The translations under genes and the position numbers were made by a program. 64,000 nucleotides of DNA. Source: Baylisascaris procyonis. Taxonomy: Eukaryota > Nematoda > Chromadorea > Rhabditida > Ascarididae. The DNA lies in the NCBI GenBank assembly GCA_037389465.1, contig JAZARR010000153.1, forward strand, positions 853,001 through 917,000, written 5' to 3'. Each line of letters begins with the position of its first letter. Within the stretch, counting starts at the first letter, position 1. Below the pieces are notes generated by a model that saw nothing but the letters and a program-made list of their open reading frames with translations, had not been told where the DNA came from and made no database searches. Below are positions 1 to 13,213 of the stretch, piece after piece.

Positions 1-3000
1 TGTTTCACTAAATTTTCGACAGCTTCTGATAAAATTAGGGGCTGGCAATTAGTGATTGAAGCCTGGAAGCTGGCTAACTCAAGTTTTTTGTGTTGCAGTA
101 ATGCTTGAGGTTAAACCTTATTCATTGTGCAAATCTCAGGTAATAAAGAAAAGAAGAAATGTAGAACACCTTGGAAAAATATTCCGCTTGTTGAATTTGA
201 AGACTACCGCAATTCGTAAAAGGAAATGAAATGAGTTCTTCTCGCGTTTATAAAGAAATAATCCAAACAAATATGAAATCTCTTTTCAATATAAAAAAAA
301 TAGAATTTTGGCACTTGTACACGACACGAAGCTTTATGCTCATCAACTTGCTCGTTCAGCCTTCTTAGACCAGTTTATAAAAGCTATGCGGAATACGCAG
401 TCGATTTTTTTCAGTACGGAGTTTCGTTTTTTTCTGAAAATTTCATAAAATATTCAATGACTTTCGAATGCGCTTGTAATGAAGAGTCGTAAACAACTTA
501 GCGCACTTTTGAGTAATGTGAAGAAGTTGACGACGAAGAAAAAAAAGTTCCCGGAGGAATTCGTTGCAATAGTTTATCGCTAGCTAAACAATGTCAGATT
601 TGAGAAAGTTGCCCATTAAGCAATGGTTATAAGCAACATCCGTCAATCCGGAACACTTCCATTTGTCACGATTCAATCCGATAGACATCCAATAGATATC
701 AAAGTACAAATTGTTTGAATAGCCTTTCACCGCAGATTACTTTTGAAAACTCATTTTTCAATATATTCTTTAAGGGAAGATGCCAACTTTTCTGCACACA
801 TTCGAATTTTTAGCTAGCCTGAATAATCTTACTTTTTGATGATGTCTACGAAATGAAGGAGATCGATACAATACGCAACATATGGAAATGCAATTGAAGA
901 GAGCAGAGATATGGCCACATAAACGAAAAAAAGATTCCCATTAAAACACGGCATCTGCAATGACCGATGAATGTTCGATGAAATCTTCCCAAGATCCATA
1001 TATCTTCAAATGATCCTTCGGTCCAATGTTCACTGTTCAATCTTTCATATAAGCCAAATAGTAACAGCGCAATTAAACGTTGCTTTAGTTTGCACTATTT
1101 GTACGCATCATTTATAACTATGTCTTATCTGCTGCATTTAACGAGGAATACGTACAAGTGAAAATAAACGAATGCAGTTTCCCTAATTTTGTTTTCCTGA
1201 AACATTAAGAAAAAAACGATTTCGATATCACACATAATCAACCACCCCTTCCGTTGGTAGTACATTTTGATTGCATTTTTAAGCCCTAAAGCGTAATTGC
1301 TTTCTCACAGCATCGCATATGAATGTAGATGTAGTGCAAAAAATTAAATTGAAAAGCATTAGCAGTAACTAGATCGTAAAATAGATGCGCAAAATACTGA
1401 ATAATTCATTCAATCATAGTTATAAGGTATAGCGGGCGCTTTATAGCCACTACTTTGTAAAAAAAAATAATGCCGTTGCATCCATCTTTTAAAATTCGTA
1501 TTCAAACCTAAAGTTTAGTGAGTATGAGTGGTCATGGAAAATAGTATTGATGCTAGGGGCTTCTGGTTCTGAGGATGTGATTTCAAGTGTTGCCATCGCC
1601 AAGATCCGGAAATTTTTCGTTGATAAGCTTTTCTCTGAAATTCACGTGTTCAAAAAACTTCTTTTTGATTGAAGAAAAAAACGTTTAAAAACGTTTTGGT
1701 TCCAAAGTATCCTTTACATATCCATTCTCATACCAAAATTCTAGCGATGGCTAATTTACGCTGAAAACTTTTCTAATCTTACTCAATAATTCGCTTGCTA
1801 TGTCACTGAAATCAAACTTCTTTCACACTTAATAATCATTGTTATCAATACTGAAATTTCATATAATTCATATGCAGCATTGCAGTTTAACATGCAAAGA
1901 TCGCTGATTTCTCAGTGAACTTAAAATCCTCTCAATAACAGCGAGAAGATTTCGATACATAAAGTGGTAAATCTCATGGTGAAATTATAATTGACATCAT
2001 AAAACCCAGCATCCTTTAAATATTTCATAAATCGTTAAACTTAAGATGTTAAATGCCGTTGAACTAAAATTAGAAAAACAGTACATGGGGAATGGAAGCG
2101 AATGCCGCATTGAAATTGCAAGAAAAAGAGAAGAAATGAATACTTGAAAATGCGACAGTGGTGAGGAGACGACCGCAGTGTATTGAACTTGCTAACGTGT
2201 CTGAGAAACGACGGTGAACGTTCTTTGAAATGCGCAAATCAAAAATTTTCGCCATTTTATAAACTTATTTCAATAGTTCATTTAGTTCCGCAATTGCAAA
2301 GTTGACGTGAGAACATTTTTTTTTTGTTGCGCAAAGTACGGCAAGTTTAAGGCATTGAAGAGGCATGTACGTTTCTGAGTGAAAAAGGAGACGCCTACTG
2401 CTCTTCCAAGGACACAAAACGAAGTGCGATCGAAAGGATGGAAAATATGCTTCCAAATAATCAAGAAATCTGACCTCCTCTAAAATTTATAAATGAAAAC
2501 TAGAACACTTGCCTCATGATTTCAACCATTTCCACTAAATTTAGCTGAGATCATTATGCACGGATATAGTGAAGCAATATGAAACTCGACAATTTAATGC
2601 CAAACAGCTACGATCAAAAATTTGCAAAAATTACAAAGATTTGAGTCAATCGAAATTAATAAATGTGCTATTGCTTCTAAAATATTTATACTGACTGGTT
2701 TGTTGCAAGATTTTCGCATCATCCTAACCTATCTGCCTTCTATTGATGGAGGTTTAACTTCTTTCATTTTACATCTTGCTTTCATGTAATTTAGGGATTC
2801 AATGAAACTCTCATCTTGGATAATGGATATAACTAGTTCAGCTGATAAAGTTTTCAGCAGTAATAGAAACTCAACTCCTCGGGGCAATTTTGACAACTAT
2901 TGCGCAAACTGGTACGGATGTATAGCTAATGTTTATTGTTTATAATCACAGTTTGGTTTTCCTACCTCCGATGCGAATGCACGACGGAAACAATCGCCGG

Positions 3001-4532
3001 TCGTTGATCCTGCCCGCAAGAAGTGATGAAATTTATTATGTTTTGTGATGGCCAGTGAAAATGAGATGTAGTAATTTAAGCATTGACATATGGACTTTAA
3101 TCTAATATCCACACTGGGGGACACACAAGTGAAGATGCATGCGAGAGCAACTGACAGTATGCCCATTTTTGCATTCCGCTCACCTTTTCGACGAGTTTCA
3201 TGAGCTGCCAATAAAGTCCGGGAAAACAACCTCCTCATATTTGAACAAGTTCGGTTGTTCACAACGTTCCTCTCCAAAAGTTTCCTTTTCCTGTGCGTTG
3301 ATCCCAGAAAAATTGGAAGTCTGATTGCTCTAAAATTGCATCAAATTCTTTGATGCCTTAAAAATATCCGTAATCTTTTCTGACATTGATGAATCAAGTG
3401 AAACGCGGTATGGGAGGTGCACCCGATGACAAACATAGTGAACATCAAATTTTTTGTCTCTAACTTTAGAGGTTCTCGATGTGAAAACGCAGAAGAGACG
3501 GATTGGTATATAAACATGACGTCACTTTGTAAAGTAGATTTGCAAGAGAGCATAGCAAGCAGTGGAAAGAAGTGAAATTTGCTGATAGGTGTCAATTTTT
3601 TCGTTTTGCTCCATTAGCCTCAGGGAAATTTGAGTTTATTTATCTCGCCCACTACAGCCTGGTAAGTGAATGTGTCAATCTCCGAAGCTTAATTTTCCAA
3701 TGATTTTTTGAACAGTGTAAAAAAGTTTCAACTTGCTACATAAGCCAAAGAATATAAATTTCCGTGGAGAATTGCATCTTTCTGAGTTGTCCCTCACTAT
3801 TTGCTGGGAGTATCAATGTTCAGCTCGAAAGTGACTGTAAATTAACATTTTGTGTCCGCTATGTTGAGAGCAGTGTGAATCAATGATTTAGTTATCTCTT
3901 CCCAAATAGGCAATATTTTCGAAGGCTGGAACAACCGCTTCATAAGTAAAATCGACGTTTCATCACTTTATATGAATCGAAAAAGATGGCTCTTGTGGTT
4001 CAATGCGTACAATTACTGTTTTAGGCGTTAAAGCACGAGAAAAGTGATGCAAAAAAAGATTCAAAAGATAGCCCATTGTACGAGGGGAAGGGTGCATGCC
4101 CTTCTATGTGTTCGAATTAGTCCGAGCTTGCAGTTACAATTTTTGACAATTCAGTAATTTCATGAATTTGGCACTTTGCATGTATGAATTAACAGCCGTC
4201 CCCTCTAGTTTCGTTCTCCTTCCCTGTGTCGCCCTTTTTTGAAAAGCATGCAAGGTGAAGGTACGATAAAAATAGCGTTGAACGTCACAGAGGTACTTTA
4301 TTGCACTCATTTTATTGAATTCCAACATTGGAAACTTCTATCGCATTTATACGATGGCAAATAAACTCGAAATATTTGCATGGGAGGAGGTTCAACTGTT
4401 GCATAGGCTTCAAGCGGAAATGTTTATGATTGCAGCATGCAATGAGACAATCTGTAAATGGCAATCGGGCCACAAGTAGGCGAGCTACTGATGGACGAAT
4501 CTCCGGCAATGTGAATTCGACGTCAACAACTG
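1..4532. other. Gene-poor stretch, no supported gene
   Basis: The region is AT-rich and contains only short open frames. The longest is 114 codons on the minus strand at 2933-3277, and it has no recognisable domain, no good signal peptide and no splice-linked partner exon. I found no tRNA and no obvious repeat. It may be intergenic or intronic DNA. Confidence 0.4.
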
Positions 4533-5374
4533 ATGAGGTTTGCTAGACTGGCTGTTGCTATTGCTTCGCTACTCACTTTAAATTTTCCACCTTCCTTGAA
4601 TTCAACGTTATTAGAGTTTTGTGATCAGAGTCTATGTCTTGAAGGCTCAGTGCTGTTTGCAAAAGCAGCGCTAACCTATTCTTTCATCCCCGATACCGAA
4701 GCTTATACCGTTCGTGATTTCAATTTCCCTTATTCCGAAAGAGGTAATACCGGCAGATGCTGGAGGATTCTTCACCTCGACTGCACTTCTGCGGAATTGG
4801 CGAATAGATTCACGCATATGGTATGTCGCATTCCCCACATGCTATAGAAATTATATTTTCAGAATTTCCGAATCCTTTCCGTTCAAAATCGGTTAGTTCT
4901 TCCGTTTATCACTTGCCTCTACGACCTGAAACATTGAAGAAGAAGATGGTGTGCGCATGATAGGCATAGTTCGCGACATGAAACTTTACAACATGATTCT
5001 ATACATGTTAAGTGACGTTCGGAACTATCACTTAGCGATCGCTTCAGAAAATGCGAATATAGTACTGTCGTGTGATTCAGCGACCATAAGATTTTCCTCG
5101 TTTACCAGAAAAAGCAGTTTTCTTGATCAACTTTACATCAGAAAACGAGTTATAAAGATCTGATAACATTGATAACATTGCAAGGTTGTAGAATCATTTG
5201 GCCTCGTGAACCAAGTCATACGTTTATAAAAATGACCGAGTTTAATGATTGTTATTAGGTCAAGTGAAACCTATAAGACATTGAAATATTTCCATAGGTT
5301 CTATTGGCGTTGAAGCTTCAGATGAAGACGATGAGAAATTTTGTGAGAAAGTTATAGCCAATCATGTGAAATGA
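4533..5374 (+). CDS. Tentative small secreted protein, three exons
   Basis: I do not recognise this protein. A phase-consistent model joins exons 4533-4743, 4940-5011 and 5298-5374, giving 119 residues and a stop at 5372-5374. It opens with a hydrophobic, signal-peptide-like stretch (MRFARLAVAIASLLTL) followed by two cysteines at residues 30 and 35, and ends in an acidic tail with another Cys (DEDDEKFCEKV). The first donor (GTAATA) and the last acceptor (TTCCATAG) are good. The second donor (GTGACG) and the acceptor TTGAAG are weak, so the middle exon is the least certain part. An AATAAA lies at 5626-5631. No catalytic motif is visible. The first exon could instead belong to a different transcript. 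Confidence 0.28.
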
Positions 5375-7143
5375 CTTTCTTGCTCTACTGTCTTCTAGAA
5401 GTGAGTTCTTTTTTGCAACTCTTCTAGTACACTAAATGTTGTGAGGTTCTTAAATTTTGGCAATATTCCACTCTTAGCATCAGCAAGAAGACGAAAACAT
5501 ATTTTAAACAAATCATCGTCATTACAGCTTTAAGTGCTTAAACGATATGGCGATTAGAGATATTCAATGTGGTACTATCGCGCCTATTCTCTATTGTATG
5601 ACACTTCTTTTAGATTGCTTAGAGTAATAAATGTTGCATATACTTCGAGAAATATTACTACTTAACAAAAATCAATGTGAAACTGTCAGCAGATATATTC
5701 ACTATTTATTTGATGATTACAGGGAAGCGGATAATAATGCTCCAGTTGATGGGTTCGTCCTCAATATTCATTTGCAATCGATGCATAACAATGAGATTAT
5801 CCTTATTCTTTTGCAAGCTTTTCATTTACACTAGTAAATCCGATTCGATTTGTTTCCTTTTATAATCCGTTGATGCTCTTCGCCATTAGCAGCGTATTTT
5901 CTGAAAAACTATCAGGAATATGACCCCTTATACGGGTAACTATATCCTGAAGGATTATCCTGGAAGGCAGGAATATTTATATAGTGGCAACTATAACAAA
6001 AAGAAGCTGCTATTTTTCAAGTATATTCCCATTTCATCCTACTTCAGCGAATAATAATCAACGATAGAAATATTTGTGAATAGATATGAATATTTGCCTC
6101 AGGCAGTGCCAATTACAGCGAGGAAAAAACAAACGACAAATCAAGCAATAAGGCTATGTACGTTGATATGAAAAAACGCTTCAATGAAATTGCAGTCTCA
6201 AGTGAGAAGTATAAATTTTATTATTCATTACCTTTATAAACATCAAAATTTCTCATATATGCGCCTTAGGCATATGCGATTATTTCACTACCTTAATACC
6301 TGAGTGTGTCTTTGTTTAATAATGAATTTTATTGTTGAATTGTTTCAGAAATAAAATATCTTGTTGAAGTTTATTTGTTCTTCTTGACTCAGTATGCATG
6401 CTTCTGAAATCGTTGCCAGCCTCATCTTCTGGAAGCACTGAGTCACTAGGTCAACAGCAAATCAAAATTACTTCTTATACATCTACTTGTTGAAGTCCTG
6501 GATCTTCTCTAGCCTGATAGTTTGGTTGATTTCTCCTGGAATAGCCACTAACTTCCCATTTCAGGTCATCATCAATAAAAAAAACACTGTAAGTATTGCT
6601 ATTTCAGGATCGCACAACGTATCGCGAAATTGGAAGAAAGCTCAGCATTCTTTATGCGATACGTTTGAAAGGCTGCAGAAAATGAATCTTCTCAACGAAT
6701 TACTCGACGCTTGAAAATCATCGATTATATACTAATTGAAGTGATAAAATGATTGAACTATTGTTGTAATAAAAAGGTTCTACAGCAATATAAAGTAATG
6801 GTTTTTGCAAGTGCTGTCATATCATGTTATTGGGCTATATAATAAATTAGGAGACTACGAGGAGAGGCATGCAAGTGGGTTGTTGTCTTTATTAAAAAAT
6901 TATTGTTATCAATTTGTTGATTGCCACAAATATCGCTATTTTTGTGCAACAGCAGGTGGTTGATGAATTTGAACATGAAGCATTAAAGTCTCATAATGTA
7001 GCTCAAATGCGACCGCCTAGTGAATAAAATGCGACGTCAGTAATCGTTGCCCATATTTAAAAAGATGCCAAGTGGGCATCACAAGGATCTAAAAAGATAG
7101 CCTCTTTTCCAGCTGTCTGAGGGATATTGAATATCACTTCTGG
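5375..7143. other. Unresolved stretch with isolated coding-like pieces
   Basis: Several short plus-strand frames look coding-like but could not be joined. One is the segment ending at 6714 in ERLQKMNLLNELLDA followed by a stop, with AATAAA about 50 bases further on. The acceptor TTTCAG lies just before its GTC codon near 6566. I cannot name a family and have not built a gene here. Confidence 0.25.
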
Positions 7144-7505
7144 TTGAATGTTCTCAGAGCACTTGAGCATAGCGACTCCGAAAAAACTCCTCTGTTGAAG
7201 TTGGCATTTGCTATGATGAGAGGTGATAACAAATGTTCGAGTTTGTCACTTCAACAAAAATTTTCTCACCGAATGAGTCAGTCTAAAAAACATAAAGCAA
7301 TTTTATTTTTATACGTTCACTTAACGATAGATGGCTAACTCGAAAAATCATTGTGAAATGCTTAAAAACCGCAACATTATTTGGAAAGCCCGAACAATTA
7401 AAATTGACGTCACTTTTGCAATGCTCTGGCTTGGAACACCTATTCAAACGTATTTTATACTAGTAGGAGATGTTGAATTCCAATCAGAGCACAGTATTGT
7501 GAAGT

Positions 7506-7950
7506 TTCAACGTGTTGCCTTATCTTAAAGGTTCTGAACGTAGACGCCTTAGTAAGGACGTAAGATACGCTGTTGGTGAGCTGTTCCAATCGTCCACTGA
7601 TCAGAGATTAATGTCAATTGATGAAATGTTGGTTCAATGATCGACGAAGGGTTTCTGATCTGAAACAACTTTCGAATGACTTGAGGGAAATTATGGCACT
7701 CTGTGGAAGCAAAATGAAAACACTAAAAGATTGCTCGAACGGTTTAGAAAGAAAGAGCAATGGGGATAGGAGCGAAAAACACAGCCAAACGAGAACGTTA
7801 AGATCAGCGCGATTTCATGCACCCAGCCCCGTGAAAATAACTAAGCTAAAAAATCGTTTGATGCATACAGAAACAACATTAGCAACAGATGAAACATCAT
7901 GCGCATTCTATAGAAAGCATAGTGGGGCCGTCTTAATCAATGAAAGGTGA
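7506..7950 (+). pseudogene. Coding-like block with a frame break (possible frameshifted gene)
   Basis: Two long coding-like frames abut and overlap. Frame 1 (7506-7640) reads a charged helical stretch beginning FNVLPYLKGSERRRLSKDV and ends SIDEMLVQ-stop. Frame 2 continues immediately with WFNDRRRVSDLKQLSNDL and stays open to 7950. The two halves read as one helical protein if a single extra base lies near 7626-7635. No GT..AG intron of viable length fits the junction. It may be a degraded gene, a sequencing error, or chance. The LPYLKG start and the helical character faintly recall the SXP/RAL-2-type secreted helical proteins of nematodes, but I would not assign that family. Confidence 0.27.
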
Positions 7951-8428
7951 TCCTTAATCTATAATACAGAGAAATCTGTTAGTAATATGATGAATGGAAC
8001 TGATATTTCCATTAAATGCACAATTTCGCAATGCATCATAAAGTCGCCACAATTTTATTATCCCACGCTAACCTCTTTATCTCTGAAAGTTTATCAGTTG
8101 CTGATCATACGGTTAGTCGATGCGCGCTTCTCTGAATCAATATCAACAGGGCAGTGAATATTGTCTACATTTTACGGTTATATTATAGTTTGCGGAATTA
8201 CATCAGCTGCGTATATGTTTTATTTTATTTACAACGAGTAGACGTATCAACCAAGCTTTGATTCCTTCATTCGTTCAAAGAAGCGGCATCTTTTAGTGAG
8301 TGACTGGTCATTTTAAATTTAACCTTTTTGCGAAGCATAAGTGGAATGGGACCATTGATGAAGTGACTAGTGACCAATGACCAATGACCAATTAAATTCG
8401 TCATTTCATGTTTTGACTTACTGTCAGG

Positions 8429-8855
8429 ATGTCGAATCCTCATCGAATGCATTTTTGTTGCATAACCTCTACAACCATTGCTGCAATATTGACAGTTTTT
8501 AATCTCAATCGTATAAGTCGTCTTAGAGCTGAATTGTTCTTTCCGTACCATCGTCGTCTAGTACCGGCTACTTTATATTTTATCTGCGTCATGTTTCTTT
8601 CTTTTTTCTTTTCTTCTCTTTGTTTTAAACAGACATTTCGTCATCGAAAGGAATTGAGCTGAAACAAAAAAACTCGACTTATCATTCGGCACACTTAAAA
8701 CTCGCTATTTGAGGCGAAAAAGAATACGTAATTCGACAAGCATCGGACGACAAATTTTTCGAAGTTCCCAACTTTTGGACAAAGTTGGCAAGGCAATTCA
8801 ACTGAGGTTGATCAGAATCGGACAAAATGGCGAAAAATGTTGTGAGCGTGACTAA
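8429..8855 (+). other. Arg/Lys-rich open frames of unknown meaning
   Basis: A frame open from 8658 to the stop at 8853-8855 has no ATG and reads a basic segment containing RYLRRKRIRNSTSIGRQIF and LLDKVGKAIQLRLIRIGQNG. Just upstream a second frame (8429-8662) contains a hydrophobic run. The composition is more protein-like than the surroundings, so this may be an exon of the disrupted locus at 7.5-8 kb or a relic. No splice partner was found. Confidence 0.18.
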
Positions 8856-9830
8856 TTGTAAGTTTATTCGAAAAGAAAGTGTTTTTGTGACTGTATATAG
8901 GACATTGTGGGGGATTATGACCGCCTTTGTCTCAAAGTCGCCTTATTTTGTAGCCACAGAATCAAGAATTGAACTAAATGGTGCCTGCTGGAGCTAAACA
9001 ATTGGATACATGATAGGCCAAGGAGTTTATGTAAAGTACCCACTTGATATAAGCGCTGACTCGCTTTATGCTGTTGAAGTGTGATTGTTATGGTTTGCGC
9101 TACGTTGCTTGGATTTTCACGATGGTCTGATTGGCTACTAACAGTTGGTTGCAGATTCACATCAGAGTATTGCTTCAAACTCTCTGCCTTCTTGTTTTAC
9201 TGACCAGATTTTAGATTTTTTTCGAGATTTTACCTTTCAGCACAATCAGCTGATGTATCTGCTGACTTCCGGCCAGAATCGACTAGTACATTTAGTATCT
9301 GCCGACTTATCGCCACGACGGGAGTCAAGCGGTCAGTTGGAGATCCTTAATACCTAGGTAGACAAAAACCTCCATGACGATTCTTTCAGAGTGTCATGTT
9401 ATAGCGGATGAGGCTGAAAACATTTCTGCATTGCCTTTGCTCACTAATAATACTCGTTCTCGTTACTTGCGTTGATTGTTAAAAAGAAAAGGCAAATTTT
9501 CCAAGGTGAAGAGCACGCTTCTAGGCCGTCGATTGGCACTGCACTGCCAGGTGAGCTTATTAAATATGAGCTGGCTACATCAGTGACAAGGCATTCCTAA
9601 ACATCAAAATGTTCCATCACAACTGCCCACCCGCAACTTAAAGCCCGATAATCTTGTGCTGCGCTCACGATGCACAAAGAAACATTTTTACAGCTTCATA
9701 GCATGCTGTTATGATGGGCAGGTTACCTCAGACGACTGGCTGTCTGTCGATAAGAGGCGACAGGTGAGTTAAGGTGTGATGGCAGTTGTGGTGTCGGCCA
9801 ATGCAACGATGTGGCGTTGCCTGAGGTGTG

Positions 9831-9844
9831 AAGTTTTCTCAGCG
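9831..9844 (+). other. Predicted spliced-leader acceptor before the MIG-18-like gene
   Basis: A pyrimidine-rich AAGTTTTCTCAG ends at 9842, only two bases before the ATG at 9845. With no upstream exon needed to open the frame, this is the usual layout of a nematode trans-splice site. It selects this ATG over the upstream in-frame ATGs near 9779 and 9809. Confidence 0.5.
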
Positions 9845-12800
9845 ATGCCCCTAATAATGCGCCTCTTATTGCTCTATGGCTTCGTTAAAATCGTTACGAT
9901 TGCTACCGATTGTGTCGATCGCGGTGATCGATTCGTAGAAAATTCGATATGGATTCGAAATGAATACTTCAATGTTACCTGTAAAAATGGTCAAATAAAG
10001 GTCAGTTTATACTCTAATTAAGCCGATTCACATTTCTTATATTTCATCTTAACTACTCAAATGCTCTTTTTTAAAGCCAAGCCTAAAACCTTCTTGATAC
10101 GTACTTTCATTATCGTGAATAAAATGAATTCGGCTAACTAGATTTTCTCTTTTGTAAGAGTATGTTTGCATGAAATCAGTTGGTTTTTCGATGGCAGTAA
10201 GAGGAAAATACCTTGCAGTAGGATTGCTCATACTGTTTCATCCATTATAACAAATAGAAGTATGTATTAACGAGATAATCGGCTTAGCTTTATCGTCTAT
10301 CGGTTATTGAATATGAAACGAATCAATTCTCGCAAACTTTTAACTAAATAACGATAAAAAATTCACTCAGTCACAAAGGAAGGTGATCGCTCTGACTCCG
10401 ACCGGAAAAAGTTGATTTTTGCGCAGATCGGATCATTGCAGCGGAAGATTGAAATGCACAACTTATGGTATTTTCGAAGGCCGCTCACTAGTGCAGAACT
10501 TGATGCACCACAATGAAGTCATTCGCATTTGAGCATTTTGAAATGTCGATCACACTCATGAAAACACATCACTCAAATCGCAATGTCGATCAAATCGCAT
10601 GAAATCACAACAAAAGTCATGAAATCATATTAGTTCGATCGGAGGACAATTTATTGGAAGTGAACGAAAGCATGGAATGAATTGCAAGATAACAAACATA
10701 TGACGGGCGGACTAAAAATCTTTTGATGCTACACAGAACACATGGAGACCTCAGCCACGACCCAAGATGCACCAGTGAATCTGCTAGTTCACCTCCTCGC
10801 TTACCTCTTTTGTTACCTTTTTTCTCATACTGTACCAATAGCAAGCTTTCATCAACATGATGTCTTTTTAATGAAAACGCTAAGTCTCCATTCCTGTGAA
10901 AATATTTTTCATACTCTTCTATACTCCATTTTCCTGTCTTTTTATACTAAAGAAGAATTTTCACGACTGCTTAATATTGCGCCATGTGACAAGGAAACTA
11001 CAAAAGCAAGAAAAGATTAAATAACAGCCTACAAGTAGCACTTTCAAATGTAGATAGGATTGAATTTGCGTCCATGTGCTGCTGCACATTTTGAGCTGAT
11101 TTTTTAGGTCAGTGCTTTATAAATAAGAAATATAAACATTAGTCCTTCGTAAGGGGAAGCGGGATGAGAAGTGAAATGCAACATGCTTGATAATAATAAT
11201 TGCATTAAATGAAGGAGAGAGTCAGCCGCATATTACGCCATCAACATTAACGGCGATAATTGAGCGCTAGTAGATATGGCTAGAGCTGCTTTCCCATTCC
11301 AAAGTCTACATTCAGGGTGCTATAAGGGATGAAGCATTATCGAGAAAAAAGCACGGTGCAAAAGCAGTAATGATGCGCAAGAATTGACGAAACGAACCCG
11401 CTGTGGTCAAGGAATTGGTCAACATCACGCCAAAATAAAGATCTCTGCGGCAGGTCGATGGATATCAGGTCTGAGTAGAGGAGGGATCGTGGGCTGAATG
11501 AGTTCGGCTGGCGGGCCATACATAGACTGCCGAAAAGTATGCTGACTCAAATGGTTCCACGTCTCGTCGATTTTAATGTTCGTTCAGAAGGAAACAGAAA
11601 GTGCGAAATGCTGTTTGCAGGTGTTGAATTGCATTAGTGATTTTGGCACAATGATTCCGTTGGGAAGTGAATCATTTTGGGAAAATGGCATCGAGTATTC
11701 GTGTGTAGATGATGATAACGGAGGATCGGGTGAGGAGCCGAGTGCTTGTGATGGGCGACACGCTGAGTACTTCTCGAAGCATTTTCTCGTTTCATGTACC
11801 AGCAAAAAGTAAGTTCATGTTATTACCAACTACTGCAAGAGGGGCACCCTCTTTCATTTCAACTTTGCATAATTTTCCCTTAAGATGCATAATGCACTCA
11901 TAATTCAATCCATGATGCTAGGGAGGCTCCAAGAACTGTGCAGCACATCTTGTAAAATCGAGTATCTATTCCAGAAAAATCACCTTAATTAGCTATTCTA
12001 CTTACTCTATTTCATCAAAAAAAAAAATCTATTTCCAATAGCCGTTGTATCAATGCAATAAAAATTGATGTTTAGAATTGTGGCATGTGTTGATAAGAAC
12101 GGTGATATTGTAAAAGACGGATTCTTTGTGCTCGATAATGGTCAACTCAAATCTTGTTATATCTATACAAATGGTAAACGTGCAAGAATCGACAATAAAG
12201 GTTAGTTGTATCACAATTGCAGATCGATGCATCTAATTTCTCTTTTTTGAACATTCTAAGGCGAACTCAGACATCAATGTTCGTATAAAAATTTTCCCAT
12301 TGTCATCATTAGATAAAGACTTCAGAGAAATTTGCTAGTTAAAAATCTGGCTTTAAGGGATGTTCTTACGAACTATGCTTCACTTCTACTTGCTTATGGT
12401 CACCGTTCGTTTCTGCTGTCCCCCGAAGAGACGGTAGAAGACCAAGCTGAAACTGAATGCCGTATTTAGTAGTCAAACACCTTACCGCTCGCTCATGCAA
12501 CTTGGCCTGTCATATTCCATGTCCATAAATGCAGCCTAGTTCCCTACTCCCCTCTCGCCAGCAAACAACGCCGTATGCTTGATTCCAGGTTGTTTCAATG
12601 GAACCGATTATGATGACGTCACCGATGAATCATTACACATAAAGAAGTACGCCATTTGGAGGCAAGGCAACTATGATTTGAGATGTGGTGATCAAGGCAT
12701 TCATGTTTATCGGTATGTTGCAATTTCCTAATTCCCAATAAATTACGCTAATTAGTAATTGTAAAGAAACAGAATCAATATTGCCAAGAAAAATAGTGAT

Positions 12801-13213
12801 AGCAACTTGCCAATCTATCGATGAATCGCGCATTTGCTGTTACTCTTAAGTTTCAGCGTACTTTATTTCCACGCATCATTTATTAAGTTCATCACAACGA
12901 ATGCTGATAGCAACAAAGGAAGTGAAGACGGCCATTTGATGTGGGATTATTTTATACGCATAAATAGCTCTCTCAAATTTTGTGATGTGTTTGCGGTTAA
13001 ACATATGTGAACATAATTTTTGGCTTTTCAAGTGCAGGACTTCAGTTCCGACTTGAAAGCATAGAATCGGTTCAATTGTTTTATACGTATGCCATAAAGT
13101 GGAATGAAAAAACATAATCGAATGTTTTCAGATGTTATCTCGATAAGGGCAAAATGATGCATGCGGGATCAGCATGGTTAGACTCAAACGGTGCCATCCA
13201 AGTGTGCTCATGA
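9845..13213 (+). CDS. Secreted MIG-18-like protein with repeated fibronectin-I-type modules
   Basis: Five exons (9845-10000, 11621-11808, 12076-12200, 12589-12712, 13132-13213) join with matching phases 0, 2, 1 and 2 to give 225 codons including the stop. The 224-residue product starts with a signal peptide (MPLIMRLLLLYGFVKIVTIA). Cys-rich modules follow, with the recurring pattern C..(D/N).G...G..(F/W)......Y/F..C. Examples are CVDRGDRFVENSIW, CISDFGTMIPLGSESFWENG, CVDKNGDIVKDGFFV and CYLDKGKMMHAGSAW. This spacing matches the nematode abnormal-cell-migration-18 (MIG-18) type fibronectin-I-like domain. MIG-18 proteins are extracellular matrix factors in C. elegans, so an extracellular, probably disulphide-bonded, role is inferred. 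The second exon is the one whose phase makes the model work. No enzyme residues are apparent. The family call is from memory of the motif, not a search. Confidence 0.8.

Noticed and set aside
6565..6610. Apparent GTAAGT...TTTCAG intron joining VIINKKNT to DRTTYREIGRKL.
   Set aside because: The implied intron is only about 19 bases, too short for nematode splicing. The frame also reads through it.
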